From contig NZ_FUZT01000001.1 of assembly GCF_900167445.1 (NCBI RefSeq), positions 93,094 through 157,093 of the forward strand: DNA of 64,000 bases, in the 5' to 3' direction. The notes beneath the pieces are model-generated. The model had not been told where the DNA came from. It was given only the letters and a program-made list of their open reading frames with translations, and ran no database searches. The position numbers and the translations under genes were made by a program. Shown one piece after another: positions 25,769 to 34,117 of this stretch (positions within the stretch are counted from its first letter, which is position 1; the number at the start of each line of letters is the position of its first letter). The DNA is from Maledivibacter halophilus. GTDB taxonomy: Bacteria > Bacillota > Clostridia > Peptostreptococcales > Caminicellaceae.

Positions 25769-25906
25769 ATTAACAATATAGAATCATGTTGGTAAGTTAA
25801 TCCTATATTTGAGCTTAAATTTTATCCTCTTTAATTACTTATCGTTAAATGTTATACTGAAAATGATTGTAATAATGTAATTTAGCGACTAAGGAGGAAA
25901 AAAATA

Positions 25907-27367
25907 ATGTCTGTTCGTGAAAAAGAATATGTTTTGGGTAGTGACAGAAAACCAGATTTTAAATTATCGGGAGAAATGAAGCAAATATTGGAGTACTCTT
26001 ACGATGGCATTTGGATTACTGATGGGCAGAGTCGTATTTTATATATGAATAGAGGAAATGAAAGAATTTCAGGTATAAAAAGAGAAGATGTGTTGGGCAA
26101 ATATACTCAAGAGCTGCTTGATCAAAAACTGTTTTCTAAATCTGCAGTTCTTCAGGTTTTAAAAACATGTAAAAGAGTAACGATGATGGGATACAATTAC
26201 AATACAAAAAAACATGTTCTTATTACAGGTAATCCTATTTTAGATAAAGATGGAAATATTAAATATGTACTAAATAATGTTAGAGATATTACAGATCTGG
26301 AAAACATGTCAAGAAAGCTAAAAAATAAAGAAAATATAATTAATCAGCAAAGGCTGGAGATTGAACAATTAAAAGCTCTGAAAAATGATAAAAATCCTAG
26401 ACAAAGACAGGGTATTATAGCTAATAGTCCTAAAATGCGTAGAGTTTTTGAATTAGTAAAACGTGTTGGGAAATTCGATTCAACGGTACTTATACTTGGT
26501 GAATCCGGTGTTGGAAAAGAGGTAGTAGCTGATAGCGTAGTTTATTACAGTGAGCGGAGTAAATCCCCATTTATAAAAGTTAATTGTGGTGCTATTCCAG
26601 ATAATCTTTTAGAATCAGAATTCTTTGGTTATGAAAAAGGGGCCTTTACAGGAGCTAATCAAAAGGGAAAAATAGGACTATTTGAGATGGCAAATGGTGG
26701 GACTATTCTTTTGGATGAAATAGCTGAACTTCCATTAAATCTTCAAGTTAAGATTTTAAGAGTGCTTCAAGAGAAAAAAATAACTCGGGTTGGAGGAACA
26801 AAGCCTATTGATTTAGATATCCGCATTATTGCAGCTACAAATAAAAATATTGAAAAAATGGTGTCTGAGGGAAGATTTCGAGAGGACCTTTTTTATCGCT
26901 TGAATGTAGTTACAGTTCCTGTACCTCCTTTAAGAGAGCGGCCAGAGGATATTCCAGCTCTCATTAATTTATTTTTGAGGAAATTTAATAAAAAATACAA
27001 TTTAGATAAAGTCATATCTACTGAAGTTATAGATGTTTTTGTTGACTATCCTTGGCCAGGAAATGTGAGGGAATTAGTAAATGTTATAGAAAATATTGTT
27101 ATATTATCACAAGAGCAGCAAATTACTACCCAACATATTCCAACTAAAATATTTAATGGACTAAGCTCTGAAAATAATAAAGTTAAAGTTGATGGGATAC
27201 TGCCTTTAAAAAAAGCTGTAGACCTGCTGGAAGAAGAATTAATTAAAAAAGCTTTGAAAAAGTATGGAACAACACGTAAAGCTGCTTCTGTGTTAAAGGT
27301 GGACCAATCTACTATTGTTAGAAAGATGAAAAAATTTAGGTCGGATGTATTACAACATGACTCATAG
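25907..27367 (+). CDS. Sigma-54-dependent transcriptional activator (PAS-AAA-Fis)
   Basis: This 486-residue enhancer-binding protein has an N-terminal PAS domain (about residues 28-130, with ILEYSYDGIWITDGQSRILY) and a short coiled linker. The AAA+ domain has Walker A GESGVGKE, the sigma-54 contact loop GAFTGA, Walker B-region GGTILLDEIAELP and the arginine-finger region FREDLFYRLNVVTVPVPPLR. A C-terminal Fis-type helix-turn-helix (TRKAASVLKVDQSTIVRKMK) completes it. There is no receiver domain, so the signal is probably a metabolite sensed by PAS. It is the only such regulator in the window and lies among six sigma-54 promoters, making it the likely activator of the whole region. An AAGGAGG site precedes the ATG. 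Confidence 0.93.
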   Translation: MSVREKEYVLGSDRKPDFKLSGEMKQILEYSYDGIWITDGQSRILYMNRGNERISGIKREDVLGKYTQELLDQKLFSKSAVLQVLKTCKRVTMMGYNYNTKKHVLITGNPILDKDGNIKYVLNNVRDITDLENMSRKLKNKENIINQQRLEIEQLKALKNDKNPRQRQGIIANSPKMRRVFELVKRVGKFDSTVLILGESGVGKEVVADSVVYYSERSKSPFIKVNCGAIPDNLLESEFFGYEKGAFTGANQKGKIGLFEMANGGTILLDEIAELPLNLQVKILRVLQEKKITRVGGTKPIDLDIRIIAATNKNIEKMVSEGRFREDLFYRLNVVTVPVPPLRERPEDIPALINLFLRKFNKKYNLDKVISTEVIDVFVDYPWPGNVRELVNVIENIVILSQEQQITTQHIPTKIFNGLSSENNKVKVDGILPLKKAVDLLEEELIKKALKKYGTTRKAASVLKVDQSTIVRKMKKFRSDVLQHDS

Positions 27368-27383
27368 AGAAAGGCATGATACA

Positions 27384-28151
27384 ATGAATTTGCAGCTTAA
27401 AATAATAAGTGAAAAAGTAAAAGAAAATGAAATTGCATTATTTTGGCTAGGCCAGGCTGGATTTGTTATTAAAAATAGTGACGACAAGATTATTGCCCTT
27501 GATCCCTATTTAACTGATTGTGGTGAAAGAATAAAGGGCTTTAAAAGATTAAGTCCTAAACTTATTTTACCAAGTGAATTACAGCCAGATATATATATAA
27601 CAACACATATTCATTTTGATCATTTTGATTTTGATGCAATACCTATTGTTGCATCTTGTCCAAAAACAAAATTTTATGGACCTAAATCCTGTGTAGATAA
27701 ATATATTGAAATAGGTATTGATAAAGACAGAATTACAGAATTACAATTAGGGGAAGAAATAAACTTTAATAATATGATGATTAAACCAGTATATGCAGAC
27801 CATGGGAGTTTAGCTCCCGATGCAGTTGGAATATTAATGAATATTAGTGGAGTAAAATTATATTTTTCAGGGGATACAGCATATCATCCAGAGAAAATGG
27901 ATGATGTAGTAAAGTTTCAACCAGACATAGCTGTATTATCAGTTAATGGAAAATTTGGAAATTTAAATTCTACTGAAGGAGCAAAATTAGCCAATATTGT
28001 AAAAACAAAAGTAGCTATTCCTTGTCATTTTTGGACATTTAGAGAGCATGGTGGAGATCCTTTGCTTTTTGAAAAAGAAATGGAGAAATACGCATCAAAA
28101 AGCAAAGTTAAATTTATGACTCAAGGTGAAATGTTTAAATATGCTAAATAA
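27384..28151 (+). CDS. Metallo-beta-lactamase-fold hydrolase (UlaG-like)
   Basis: This protein (255 residues from ATG 27384) is of the metallo-beta-lactamase fold. It has the zinc-binding motif THIHFDHFDFD, further His ligands in VYADHGSLAPDAVG, an Asp in YFSGDTAYH, and a late His in AIPCHFWTF. The closest type is UlaG/RNase Z-like L-ascorbate-6-phosphate lactonase-like hydrolases, suggesting lactone or phosphoester hydrolysis. ATG 27384 has AGAGAAAGG 9 bp upstream; an in-frame ATG at 27345 lies inside the activator gene without a site. It probably shares the activator's transcript, linking a hydrolytic step to the regulated pathway. Confidence 0.83.
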   Translation: MNLQLKIISEKVKENEIALFWLGQAGFVIKNSDDKIIALDPYLTDCGERIKGFKRLSPKLILPSELQPDIYITTHIHFDHFDFDAIPIVASCPKTKFYGPKSCVDKYIEIGIDKDRITELQLGEEINFNNMMIKPVYADHGSLAPDAVGILMNISGVKLYFSGDTAYHPEKMDDVVKFQPDIAVLSVNGKFGNLNSTEGAKLANIVKTKVAIPCHFWTFREHGGDPLLFEKEMEKYASKSKVKFMTQGEMFKYAK

Positions 28152-28170
28152 TAAAGCTTTTATTTAAATT

Positions 28171-28218
28171 TCTATATATCAAAATATCCAATGCTTCTAG
28201 GGAGTTTTGATTTGTATA
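28171..28218 (+). ncRNA. Structured hairpin element, copy A
   Basis: The stem ATATATCAAAA / TTTTGATTTGTAT encloses a loop with TATCCAATGCTTCTAGGGAG. A clearly related hairpin lies at 50680-50727 (copy B), where the loop sequence is nearly the same but the stem bases differ in a pairing-preserving way. It follows the MBL gene. It may be a structured RNA, a 3'-end processing element or a repeat; no known riboswitch class was recognised. Confidence 0.5.
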
Positions 28219-28251
28219 AGTTAATTATTTTGTTAGAATATATATTTATTT

Positions 28252-28305
28252 AATACTAAGTTTCAGTGAAAGATAAATCTCATTCTGAAGCTTAGTATTT
28301 TTTAT
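28252..28305 (+). terminator. Terminator after the MBL gene
   Basis: AATACTAAG pairs with CTTAGTATT and TTCAG with CTGAA across a short mismatch, followed by six T. It separates the activator/MBL transcript from the sigma-54 P2 cassette. Confidence 0.8.
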
Positions 28306-28318
28306 TAAAATTAAAACA

Positions 28319-28355
28319 GATGCTGTGCTGCATATAAACGATGAGCAAATGCATC
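28319..28355 (+). promoter_or_regulatory. Tandem activator sites for P2 (GATG-N8-CAT pair)
   Basis: Two sites, GATG-N8-CATA at 28319-28334 and GATG-N8-CATC at 28340-28355, start 21 bp apart (two helical turns). They lie about 57-93 bp upstream of the -24 element. The same arrangement precedes four other sigma-54 promoters in this window, supporting a common enhancer-binding protein. Confidence 0.72.
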
Positions 28356-28409
28356 AAAATTATAATATCTTAGGAGGTTGAATAATTTTAAAACCTTAAT
28401 CCTATTTTC

Positions 28410-28427
28410 TTGGTATGAAATTTGCTT
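28410..28427 (+). promoter_or_regulatory. Sigma-54 promoter P2
   Basis: TTGGTATGAAATTTGCTT, with GG at 28412-28413 and GC at 28424-28425 (10 bp between), lies about 170 bp before the UroD-family gene. Confidence 0.85.
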
Positions 28428-28594
28428 ATTTTATATTTAATGTAAATATATTTCTAAATGATATTTTATAAATTTTTCGATTTTTTATAAAAAAGTATTT
28501 GCTCTAGATTTTGTTAAGGATTTTAATATACACAGATTAAGAACCTTCTATATTGAACAATTCCCTAAAAATATAATTCATAAGGAGGGAGAAA

Positions 28595-29761
28595 ATGGCT
28601 AGTCTTACATCGAGAGAAAGGATAATTAGGGCATTAAATCATCAAGAAACTGATATAATACCAATTGATATTGGTGGAATATATAATCAAACGACATTAC
28701 ATAAAGATGCCTATACAAAGCTGCAAAGATATTTAGGATATGAAAATGAAATAACTATATCATCTATACTTTCACAATCTGCTTTTCCTGACGAATATAT
28801 TAGAAAGCGTTTTAAAGCTGATTGTTACCCTTTGTATGTTTCACTTGATAGAGTGGAATACAAAATAGAAAAAAACGAAAATGGAGTAATTTCATATAAA
28901 GATGAATGGGGAGTAAGATGGGAATGTCCCCAAAATGGGGTCTGCTTTAATCCCGTAGGACATCCATTAGAGGGTTGTACATTAGATGACATTGATAAAT
29001 TCCCTTGGCCAGATCCAAAGGATAAAAGAAAATGGAGTGGAATGGGAGAAAAAGCGAAAGAAATCTATGAAAATACAGATTATGCCCTTGTAGTAAATGG
29101 TCCCCTTGATGGAGGGATTTATGTTCCTTGTCAATGGTTAATGGGATATGAGAGTTTTTTCATTAAAATGATGACAGAACCTGAGATTGTTGAAGCAATG
29201 CTTGAAAAAATAGTAAAGTATCATATAGGGCAGTGGAATGTTATACTTGATGAGGTTGGAAAATATTCTCAGGTGGTAGTTTTATCAGATGATTTAGGAA
29301 CTCAAAATTCTCCGTTAATGAGACCATCCCTATACAAAGAAATAATAAAACCTGCCCAAGCTAAGGTAGTTAACTTTATTAAATCTAAGGCTGATGTTAA
29401 GATAGTTTATCATTGTGATGGGGCTGTACATAAATTTATACCTGATTTTATAGAACTTGGAATGGATGCTTGGAATCCTGTACAAATTTCTGCTGATGGT
29501 ATGGATGATACAGCTTATTTTAATAAAAAATTCGGAGATAAATTAGCTTTTTGGGGAGCTGGCTGTGATAGTGAAACAATTCTTTCAACAAAAGCTCCTG
29601 AAGAAATTCGACAAGAGGTAAAAAGAAGAATTAATGATTTAGCTCCTGGAGGAGGATTAGTTTTAGGATCAATTAATAATATAGAGAAGAATGTTCCAGT
29701 TGAAAATATTGTAACCTTTTATGATGCCCTTTATGAATTTGGCTCAAGGTTTTATGGTTAA
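28595..29761 (+). CDS. Uroporphyrinogen decarboxylase-family protein (methyltransferase-like)
   Basis: This 388-residue protein is of the UroD/MtaA superfamily, seen from TSRERIIRALNHQETDIIPID at the N-terminus, the VVLSDDLGTQNSPLMRPSLY segment and the C-terminal core VYHCDGAVHKFIPDFIELGMDAWNP. Members outside haem synthesis often act as corrinoid or CoM methyltransferases or are uncharacterised catabolic enzymes. The segment HCDGAV is where zinc methyltransferases have HxC-type ligands. The gene is first in a sigma-54 unit with two SnoaL-like genes, far from any porphyrin gene, so a role in degradation of a small organic substrate is more likely than haem synthesis. A strong AAGGAGGG site precedes the ATG. 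Confidence 0.8.
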   Translation: MASLTSRERIIRALNHQETDIIPIDIGGIYNQTTLHKDAYTKLQRYLGYENEITISSILSQSAFPDEYIRKRFKADCYPLYVSLDRVEYKIEKNENGVISYKDEWGVRWECPQNGVCFNPVGHPLEGCTLDDIDKFPWPDPKDKRKWSGMGEKAKEIYENTDYALVVNGPLDGGIYVPCQWLMGYESFFIKMMTEPEIVEAMLEKIVKYHIGQWNVILDEVGKYSQVVVLSDDLGTQNSPLMRPSLYKEIIKPAQAKVVNFIKSKADVKIVYHCDGAVHKFIPDFIELGMDAWNPVQISADGMDDTAYFNKKFGDKLAFWGAGCDSETILSTKAPEEIRQEVKRRINDLAPGGGLVLGSINNIEKNVPVENIVTFYDALYEFGSRFYG

Positions 29762-29890
29762 TTGGGTTATAAGATCTTGCCGATGAAATCTTATAATATA
29801 AGTTTTTTTCTATATTTAACCTTAGCTGATGTTTCAAATAATGTTTTAGTAAAAGGTAAAATAAAAAACTATTGCAAAGGAGAGGTATAA

Positions 29891-30466
29891 ATGTCTATTG
29901 AAAAGAGATTAGAAGAGAGAAATAAGCTTTTGGAATATGTTGATAATTGTGAATTGAAAACTCCAGAAGAAGTTGCAAGATTATTTGAGGAATATACAAA
30001 ATTGATTTGGGACCATAAATTAGTGGGGAAAATCTATGACTTCTATTGTGATGATGCTGTAATCCATAGTGGAAATGGCAATGATGTTACAGGGGTTGAT
30101 AATGTTTTTGCTGGTACACTTCAATTCATATCCTCTTTTCCTGATTTAAAATTTAAATTTCTTGACATATTTGCAGAAGGTGATGAAGAAAGTGGATATA
30201 AATTCGTTCAGGCCGTATATTATGATGGGATTAATACAGGATACAGTCAATTTGGAAAGCCAACGGGAAAACCCTTAAGTGAAGATGATTATTGTATGAG
30301 TGTATGTGAATGTTTAGTGAAAAAGGTTAATGGAAGGTGGAAAATTGTAGAGGAATGGTTGGTTAGAAGCTCTGAATCACTTGAAAATACTATGAAGTCT
30401 TTTATTCAATCAGAAGAAAATGATTTTGAAGAAACAGCGGCTTGTGAAGAAATAGAGTGTGAATAG
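29891..30466 (+). CDS. SnoaL-like (NTF2-fold) protein 1
   Basis: This 191-residue protein is of the SnoaL/NTF2-like fold: an N-terminal helix pair (LFEEYTKLIWDHKLVGKIYDFY), a core with GVDNVFAGTLQFISSFPDLKFKFLDI, and a strand ending in VNGRWKIVEEWLVR. A very acidic tail follows. This family includes polyketide cyclases, ester cyclases and dehydratases acting on small molecules; a catalytic role cannot be assigned. Together with the next gene, a degraded copy at 31223 and a double-domain relative at 37011, it forms an unusual expansion within one regulon. An AAAGGAGAGG site precedes it. Confidence 0.8.
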   Translation: MSIEKRLEERNKLLEYVDNCELKTPEEVARLFEEYTKLIWDHKLVGKIYDFYCDDAVIHSGNGNDVTGVDNVFAGTLQFISSFPDLKFKFLDIFAEGDEESGYKFVQAVYYDGINTGYSQFGKPTGKPLSEDDYCMSVCECLVKKVNGRWKIVEEWLVRSSESLENTMKSFIQSEENDFEETAACEEIECE

Positions 30467-30502
30467 TATTTTAAAATAATTTGTTTTTAGGAGGTTGTCA
30501 TT

Positions 30503-31000
30503 ATGTTAACTGATATATATGCCGATGAAATGAATAAATTGTTAAAAGATATAAAAAATGTAGATCTAGAAGAAAAGTCCGATGTTCTTGACTTTGTTAA
30601 AAAGTATACAGAATTAATTTATAATTATAATATGGTTGGTCTTATTTACGATTACTATAAAGAGGATGTAGAGGTTTTAAAGGAAAATAAGTTAAGATTA
30701 AAAGGTGTAGATGCAGTTGTAAAGGATATTCTTCAGCTGCAGGCAGCATTTCCTGACTTAAAGGTGAGTATTGAAAATACTATTATATATGGAAATGCAC
30801 AGGAGGGATATAAGGTATATAGAAGAATGAAGTATAAAGGAACAAATACTGGATACAGTAGATATGGTGTTGCTACTGGTAGGAAATTAGGAAATAATTG
30901 TTTAGCTTTAAGTATATTTTACATAAGGAATATAGATGGTAGGTGGAAGATAACTAATGAAATTGAAATGAGAAGTGCAGGACTTATTAACTGTAGATAA
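30503..31000 (+). CDS. SnoaL-like (NTF2-fold) protein 2
   Basis: This 165-residue paralogue of the preceding protein matches it by eye along the whole length (for example FVKKYTELIYNYNMVGLIYDYY, GVDAVVKDILQLQAAFPDLKV, GTNTGYSRYGVATGRKLG, IDGRWKITNEIEMR). It starts 36 bp after the previous stop behind AGGAGG. The pair may form a heterodimer, as NTF2-fold proteins commonly dimerise. Function unknown. Transcription probably starts at sigma-54 promoter P2 and ends at the hairpin at 31038. Confidence 0.8.
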   Translation: MLTDIYADEMNKLLKDIKNVDLEEKSDVLDFVKKYTELIYNYNMVGLIYDYYKEDVEVLKENKLRLKGVDAVVKDILQLQAAFPDLKVSIENTIIYGNAQEGYKVYRRMKYKGTNTGYSRYGVATGRKLGNNCLALSIFYIRNIDGRWKITNEIEMRSAGLINCR

Positions 31001-31037
31001 AAGCTGATTGAGTTATTAAAAGGGATATAGGGAAAAT

Positions 31038-31091
31038 AAATAGGCTGCTAGAAAATACCTACGGTTATTCAAGTGTAGGTATTTCCTATTT
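31038..31091 (+). terminator. Hairpin after the SnoaL pair (terminator family member 1)
   Basis: The inner stem AAATACCTAC/GTAGGTATTT around GGTTATTCAAGT and the outer stem AAATAGG/CCTATTT form a long hairpin with only a short T tail. It shares sequence with the hairpins at 32629 and 38033, with pairing-preserving changes. Confidence 0.68.
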
Positions 31092-31097
31092 GTAATT

Positions 31098-31134
31098 GAT
31101 GTATATGTACATAGTTATGATGTAAAAACACATC
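31098..31134 (+). promoter_or_regulatory. Tandem activator sites (GATG-N8-CAT pair) upstream of P3
   Basis: GATG-N8-CATA (31098-31113) and GATG-N8-CATC (31119-31134) start 21 bp apart. They are about 480 bp from the P3 core, farther than in the other cassettes. A decayed gene and a repeat lie in between, so the pair may originally have served a lost promoter nearer by. Confidence 0.68.
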
Positions 31135-31222
31135 AAAATAAAATTTCACACTAATTTTTACAGAATATACCCCTTTGGTAAGTGTTTATAAATTATCTTA
31201 ATTATAGGGATGATTTTGATGA

Positions 31223-31417
31223 AATAGGTCTATAGAAGATGTTTTGGGATTGCCAGGAAGAGAAATTAATGCTAATATGCAAATAGTGGATTTTTACTGT
31301 TGCCAGAAAGAAAAGCTTTCAGAAAACTGGTTATTTATTGACATACCCTACTGGCTAAAGCAGCAGAGCTTAGATATATTTAAGGGTACTCAAGAAGTAT
31401 TAAATTCTAGACTATAA
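31223..31417 (+). pseudogene. Decayed SnoaL-like gene, 3' remnant
   Basis: An open stretch without a start codon, preceded in frame by a stop at 31220-31222, encodes SIEDVLGLPGREINAN and then SENWLFIDIPYWLKQQSLDIF before a stop. By eye it aligns with the C-terminal domain of the double SnoaL protein at 37011 (WLGLPATGKPL, VENWCYMDVIDVLLQLGVDIF). The 5' part is gone or unrecognisable. It indicates a fourth SnoaL-family gene once stood here under the upstream activator sites. Confidence 0.7.
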
Positions 31418-31473
31418 ATTTTTCTTATTAAAATTATAGAGAGAGGTTTATGAAATAGCAAAAACATAATAAG

Positions 31474-31593
31474 TGAGGAAATTATATAACTCTAACTTGT
31501 CTAAGTTACATAATATATATAGTATGACTTTGTAGATTCTAAAACCATATATAGTAGATAGTTTTTATGAAAGGTAATTATTCAATTTGCTCA
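31474..31593 (+). repeat. 120-bp dispersed repeat with inverted ends, copy 2
   Basis: It begins TGAGGAAATTATATAACTCT and ends AATTATTCAATTTGCTCA. It has exactly the same length as the copy at 5017-5136, with 24 differences by eye. The end-to-end pairing is weaker here (two further mismatches). It lies directly between the decayed SnoaL gene and sigma-54 promoter P3, whose -24 element starts 16 bp after its right end. Confidence 0.65.
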
Positions 31594-31608
31594 ATTAAGT
31601 ATTTTGAC

Positions 31609-31626
31609 TTGGCATAGTATTTGCTT
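31609..31626 (+). promoter_or_regulatory. Sigma-54 promoter P3
   Basis: TTGGCATAGTATTTGCTT, with GG at 31611-31612 and GC at 31623-31624, is close to the full consensus. It lies about 80 bp before the creatininase-family gene. Confidence 0.87.
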
Positions 31627-31704
31627 TAAATAAATATAGAAATACTGTTTGAACAATAAAAAAGTCAAACAATAACTTTATATAATTTAGGAGGTAATTA
31701 ATCA

Positions 31705-32613
31705 ATGGCAAAAAAATTGAAATTAGGAAACAGAGATTCCATATGGTTTCATGAGAATTCTGGAAAAGTAAATGTTGAATATGCAAAAAATGTTTGTGAC
31801 GTGGCTATTTTACCTATAGGAGCAATAGAGCAGCATGGACCCCATTGTCCTTGTGGTTCAGATACCTTTAATGCCATAGGTATAGCAGAAAAAGTAGCGG
31901 AAAAATCAGGAGCTATGCTTTTACCTAGTCCAATGTATGGATCCCATCCATATATGCACTGGGGAATGGAAGGAACGATTCCTTTAAAATATGAAACCCA
32001 TATAGCTTTATTAGAGGACATTATAAGGGGAGCAGCTGTTGCAGGATATAATAAATTCATCATTATATCAGCCCATGGACAAGTTTCATCAACAATTGTG
32101 GCAGTTCATAAATTAGGACTTGAAGGATATTTTACACTTGCATCCACATGGTATGATTTCCTAAGGGATAATAAAAATGTGTTAGAGGACTATATGTGGC
32201 ATGCCGATGAAGCAGAAACATCCCTAGCACTTCATTTGTATCCAGAATTAGTTGATATGGATCTTGCTGTTGAAGGTGGAGGAACACCATTACTTGATTC
32301 AAAATGGAAGATAGCTCCAGGAGAAGGAACAGCACCGGGATCAATGTATCACTTTGAGGGAACCTTTGCATTACTTGAAAAGGATGACCTTGATGAAGGA
32401 GTAATAGGAAATCCTAAAAAGGCAACAGCGGAAAAGGGAGAAAAATTAGTATCTGCTGCTGTGAATTATTATGCTGAATTAATTGAAGAAATTAAAGAAA
32501 AATATAAATGTGGAGTTAATCCATTAGGTTTTAGAAATCCAGCCAGCTATGCAGGAACTAATAATATACAATATGATAATGACCATGATGAAAAGGGTAG
32601 ATTAAAAAAATAA
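31705..32613 (+). CDS. Creatininase-family amidohydrolase
   Basis: This 302-residue protein is of the creatininase superfamily, with metal-site motifs LPIGAIEQHGPHCPCGSDT (Glu, His, Asp), IIISAHGQVSST (a variant of NGHGGN) and HADEAETSLAL (Glu). Members cleave cyclic amides or, in the case of IolN, the ring of a diketo-inositol (3-dehydro-scyllo-inosose). The general resemblance to the latter and the presence of an IolB-like gene in the same regulon make a ring-opening role in cyclitol or lactam breakdown plausible but unproven. It is transcribed alone from P3, with AGGAGG before the ATG and a terminator after the stop. Confidence 0.83.
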   Translation: MAKKLKLGNRDSIWFHENSGKVNVEYAKNVCDVAILPIGAIEQHGPHCPCGSDTFNAIGIAEKVAEKSGAMLLPSPMYGSHPYMHWGMEGTIPLKYETHIALLEDIIRGAAVAGYNKFIIISAHGQVSSTIVAVHKLGLEGYFTLASTWYDFLRDNKNVLEDYMWHADEAETSLALHLYPELVDMDLAVEGGGTPLLDSKWKIAPGEGTAPGSMYHFEGTFALLEKDDLDEGVIGNPKKATAEKGEKLVSAAVNYYAELIEEIKEKYKCGVNPLGFRNPASYAGTNNIQYDNDHDEKGRLKK

Positions 32614-32628
32614 ATAGAAGTAAATAAG

Positions 32629-32665
32629 AAATACCTAGGGTTGTTTAATCCTAGGTATTTTTCTA
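32629..32665 (+). terminator. Terminator family member 2, after the creatininase-like gene
   Basis: AAATACCTAGG and CCTAGGTATTT pair around GTTGTTTAAT and are followed by TTTC. The sequence is parallel to the hairpins at 31038 and 38033, with a compensated base pair in the stem. Confidence 0.83.
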
Positions 32666-32680
32666 TTATCGACAATTAAT

Positions 32681-32716
32681 GATGCAAATCTACATAAATT
32701 GATGAAAAAATACATT
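32681..32716 (+). promoter_or_regulatory. Tandem activator sites for P4 (GATG-N8-CAT pair)
   Basis: GATG-N8-CATA (32681-32696) and GATG-N8-CATT (32701-32716) start 20 bp apart, about 137-172 bp upstream of the P4 core. They stand 15 bp after the terminator of the preceding gene, the same order as in the other cassettes. Confidence 0.72.
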
Positions 32717-32850
32717 TATTGAATCTTTTAGATATGAATATTTTAAGGATTGATAAAACAAAAAAATAATTGACATATTTTTTCTATTGATTAAAAATTC
32801 AATAAACTAACCCATTTCTTTTAAAGGAGTGTTTCCTACTTTTCATTTAC

Positions 32851-32868
32851 ATGGCATAAATATTGCAT
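32851..32868 (+). promoter_or_regulatory. Sigma-54 promoter P4
   Basis: ATGGCATAAATATTGCAT, with GG at 32853-32854 and GC at 32865-32866 (10 bp between), lies about 110-125 bp before the first dipeptidase-like gene. Confidence 0.84.
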
Positions 32869-32992
32869 ATAACATGTTTGTGTATTAATTATCAAAGAAA
32901 ATTTAATTTGTTGTGCCAGTTTAATTGGGTATTTTGGGAAATTTCATAATTAAAATTTTATATAAAAGAAAAAAGTTATGGGGGAATATTCT

Positions 32993-34105
32993 TTGAAGAA
33001 AAAAAGGAATGAAATAAGCCAAAGAGCAAAATATCTTAATGAAGAATCTACTTTTGTAGACGTTCACAATCATATGATGTTTGAATTTGCAATTCGTAAG
33101 GCCTTAGGAGAAAAAAATATTTTTGATACCCATTATGCTCCCAAGTTAAGAGAAGGAAAAATTAATGTAATTGCAACTAGTGTAGGCGCAAATTCTCCAT
33201 GTCTTTGTAATTTAACTGATGATTTAGAGTTCGGCTGTTTTGAACAAATAGATATGCTCCGATGTGAAGAAAAAATCAGTAATACATTTAGAATTTGTAC
33301 TAATGTAAAAGAAATAGAAAAAACCCTTGCAGAGGATAAAATTGCTGTTCTTCTTGCCTTTGAAGGGGCAAGGGCCCTTGAAGGCCGTTATGGAGAAGAA
33401 AGTCTTGTAATGCTTCGTACTTTTTATGAATTGGGGTTGAGGGTTAATTGTATTTGTGGTGCTGCTCGTACTGCTTTTGCTGATGGTATGGGTGAAGCAA
33501 TTGCTGATGGAGGTCTTACAACCTTTGGGGTAAAGCTAATAGAAGAAATGAATAGAATAGGGATGCTCATAGATTTAACCCATATGAATGATAGAAGTTT
33601 TTTTGATTCCTTAGAAGTTTCTAATAAACCAGTAATTGTATCCCATATAGGAGTTCAAAAGATTTGCAAAAACCCTAATAATTTAAGTGATGAAAGAATA
33701 AAGGCAATAGGGAGAAATAAAGGAGTTATTGGTCTTGAAATGGTTAAAACAGAAATAAAATATAAAGCAGAGGAAACAGGGGAAAGGGTTACCTTTGATG
33801 ATGTAGTAGACCATATAGACCATATTTCTTCATTGATAGGACCAGAGCATGTGGGAATTGGACTTGATTTTGATAATTTTGATTTGGTACACAATATTCA
33901 CCGTGCCATGTGTCCCTTTCCTGGATCAATAGAAGGCTTTTATACAGGAATTCCAAAGGGGGACCATATGCTTGATGATCCAAAAAATATCTCGAAGGCC
34001 TATGTTATTGCTGATTATTTAGTTAGACGAGGCTATTCGGATAAAGAAATAAAGGGGATTTTAGGTAAAAATCTAATGCGGGTATTCAAAGAAGCAATTG
34101 GTTAA
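32993..34105 (+). CDS. M19 membrane-dipeptidase-like protein 1
   Basis: This protein (370 residues from TTG 32993) resembles renal/membrane dipeptidase (M19). Metal-site correlates are VDVHNH (canonical HxD reads HNH here), FEGARALEG (bridging Glu kept), DLTHMN and VSHIG (both His kept) and GIGLDFDNF (Asp kept). A GGGG site 8 bp before TTG 32993 favours that start; ATG 32978 is possible but has no site. It is the first gene of a sigma-54 unit with a paralogue, a sodium symporter and a double SnoaL protein. The substrate may be a dipeptide or another amide/lactone; the altered HxD motif leaves metal content uncertain. Confidence 0.82.
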   Translation: MKKKRNEISQRAKYLNEESTFVDVHNHMMFEFAIRKALGEKNIFDTHYAPKLREGKINVIATSVGANSPCLCNLTDDLEFGCFEQIDMLRCEEKISNTFRICTNVKEIEKTLAEDKIAVLLAFEGARALEGRYGEESLVMLRTFYELGLRVNCICGAARTAFADGMGEAIADGGLTTFGVKLIEEMNRIGMLIDLTHMNDRSFFDSLEVSNKPVIVSHIGVQKICKNPNNLSDERIKAIGRNKGVIGLEMVKTEIKYKAEETGERVTFDDVVDHIDHISSLIGPEHVGIGLDFDNFDLVHNIHRAMCPFPGSIEGFYTGIPKGDHMLDDPKNISKAYVIADYLVRRGYSDKEIKGILGKNLMRVFKEAIG

Positions 34106-34117
34106 GGAGTGGGAAAA

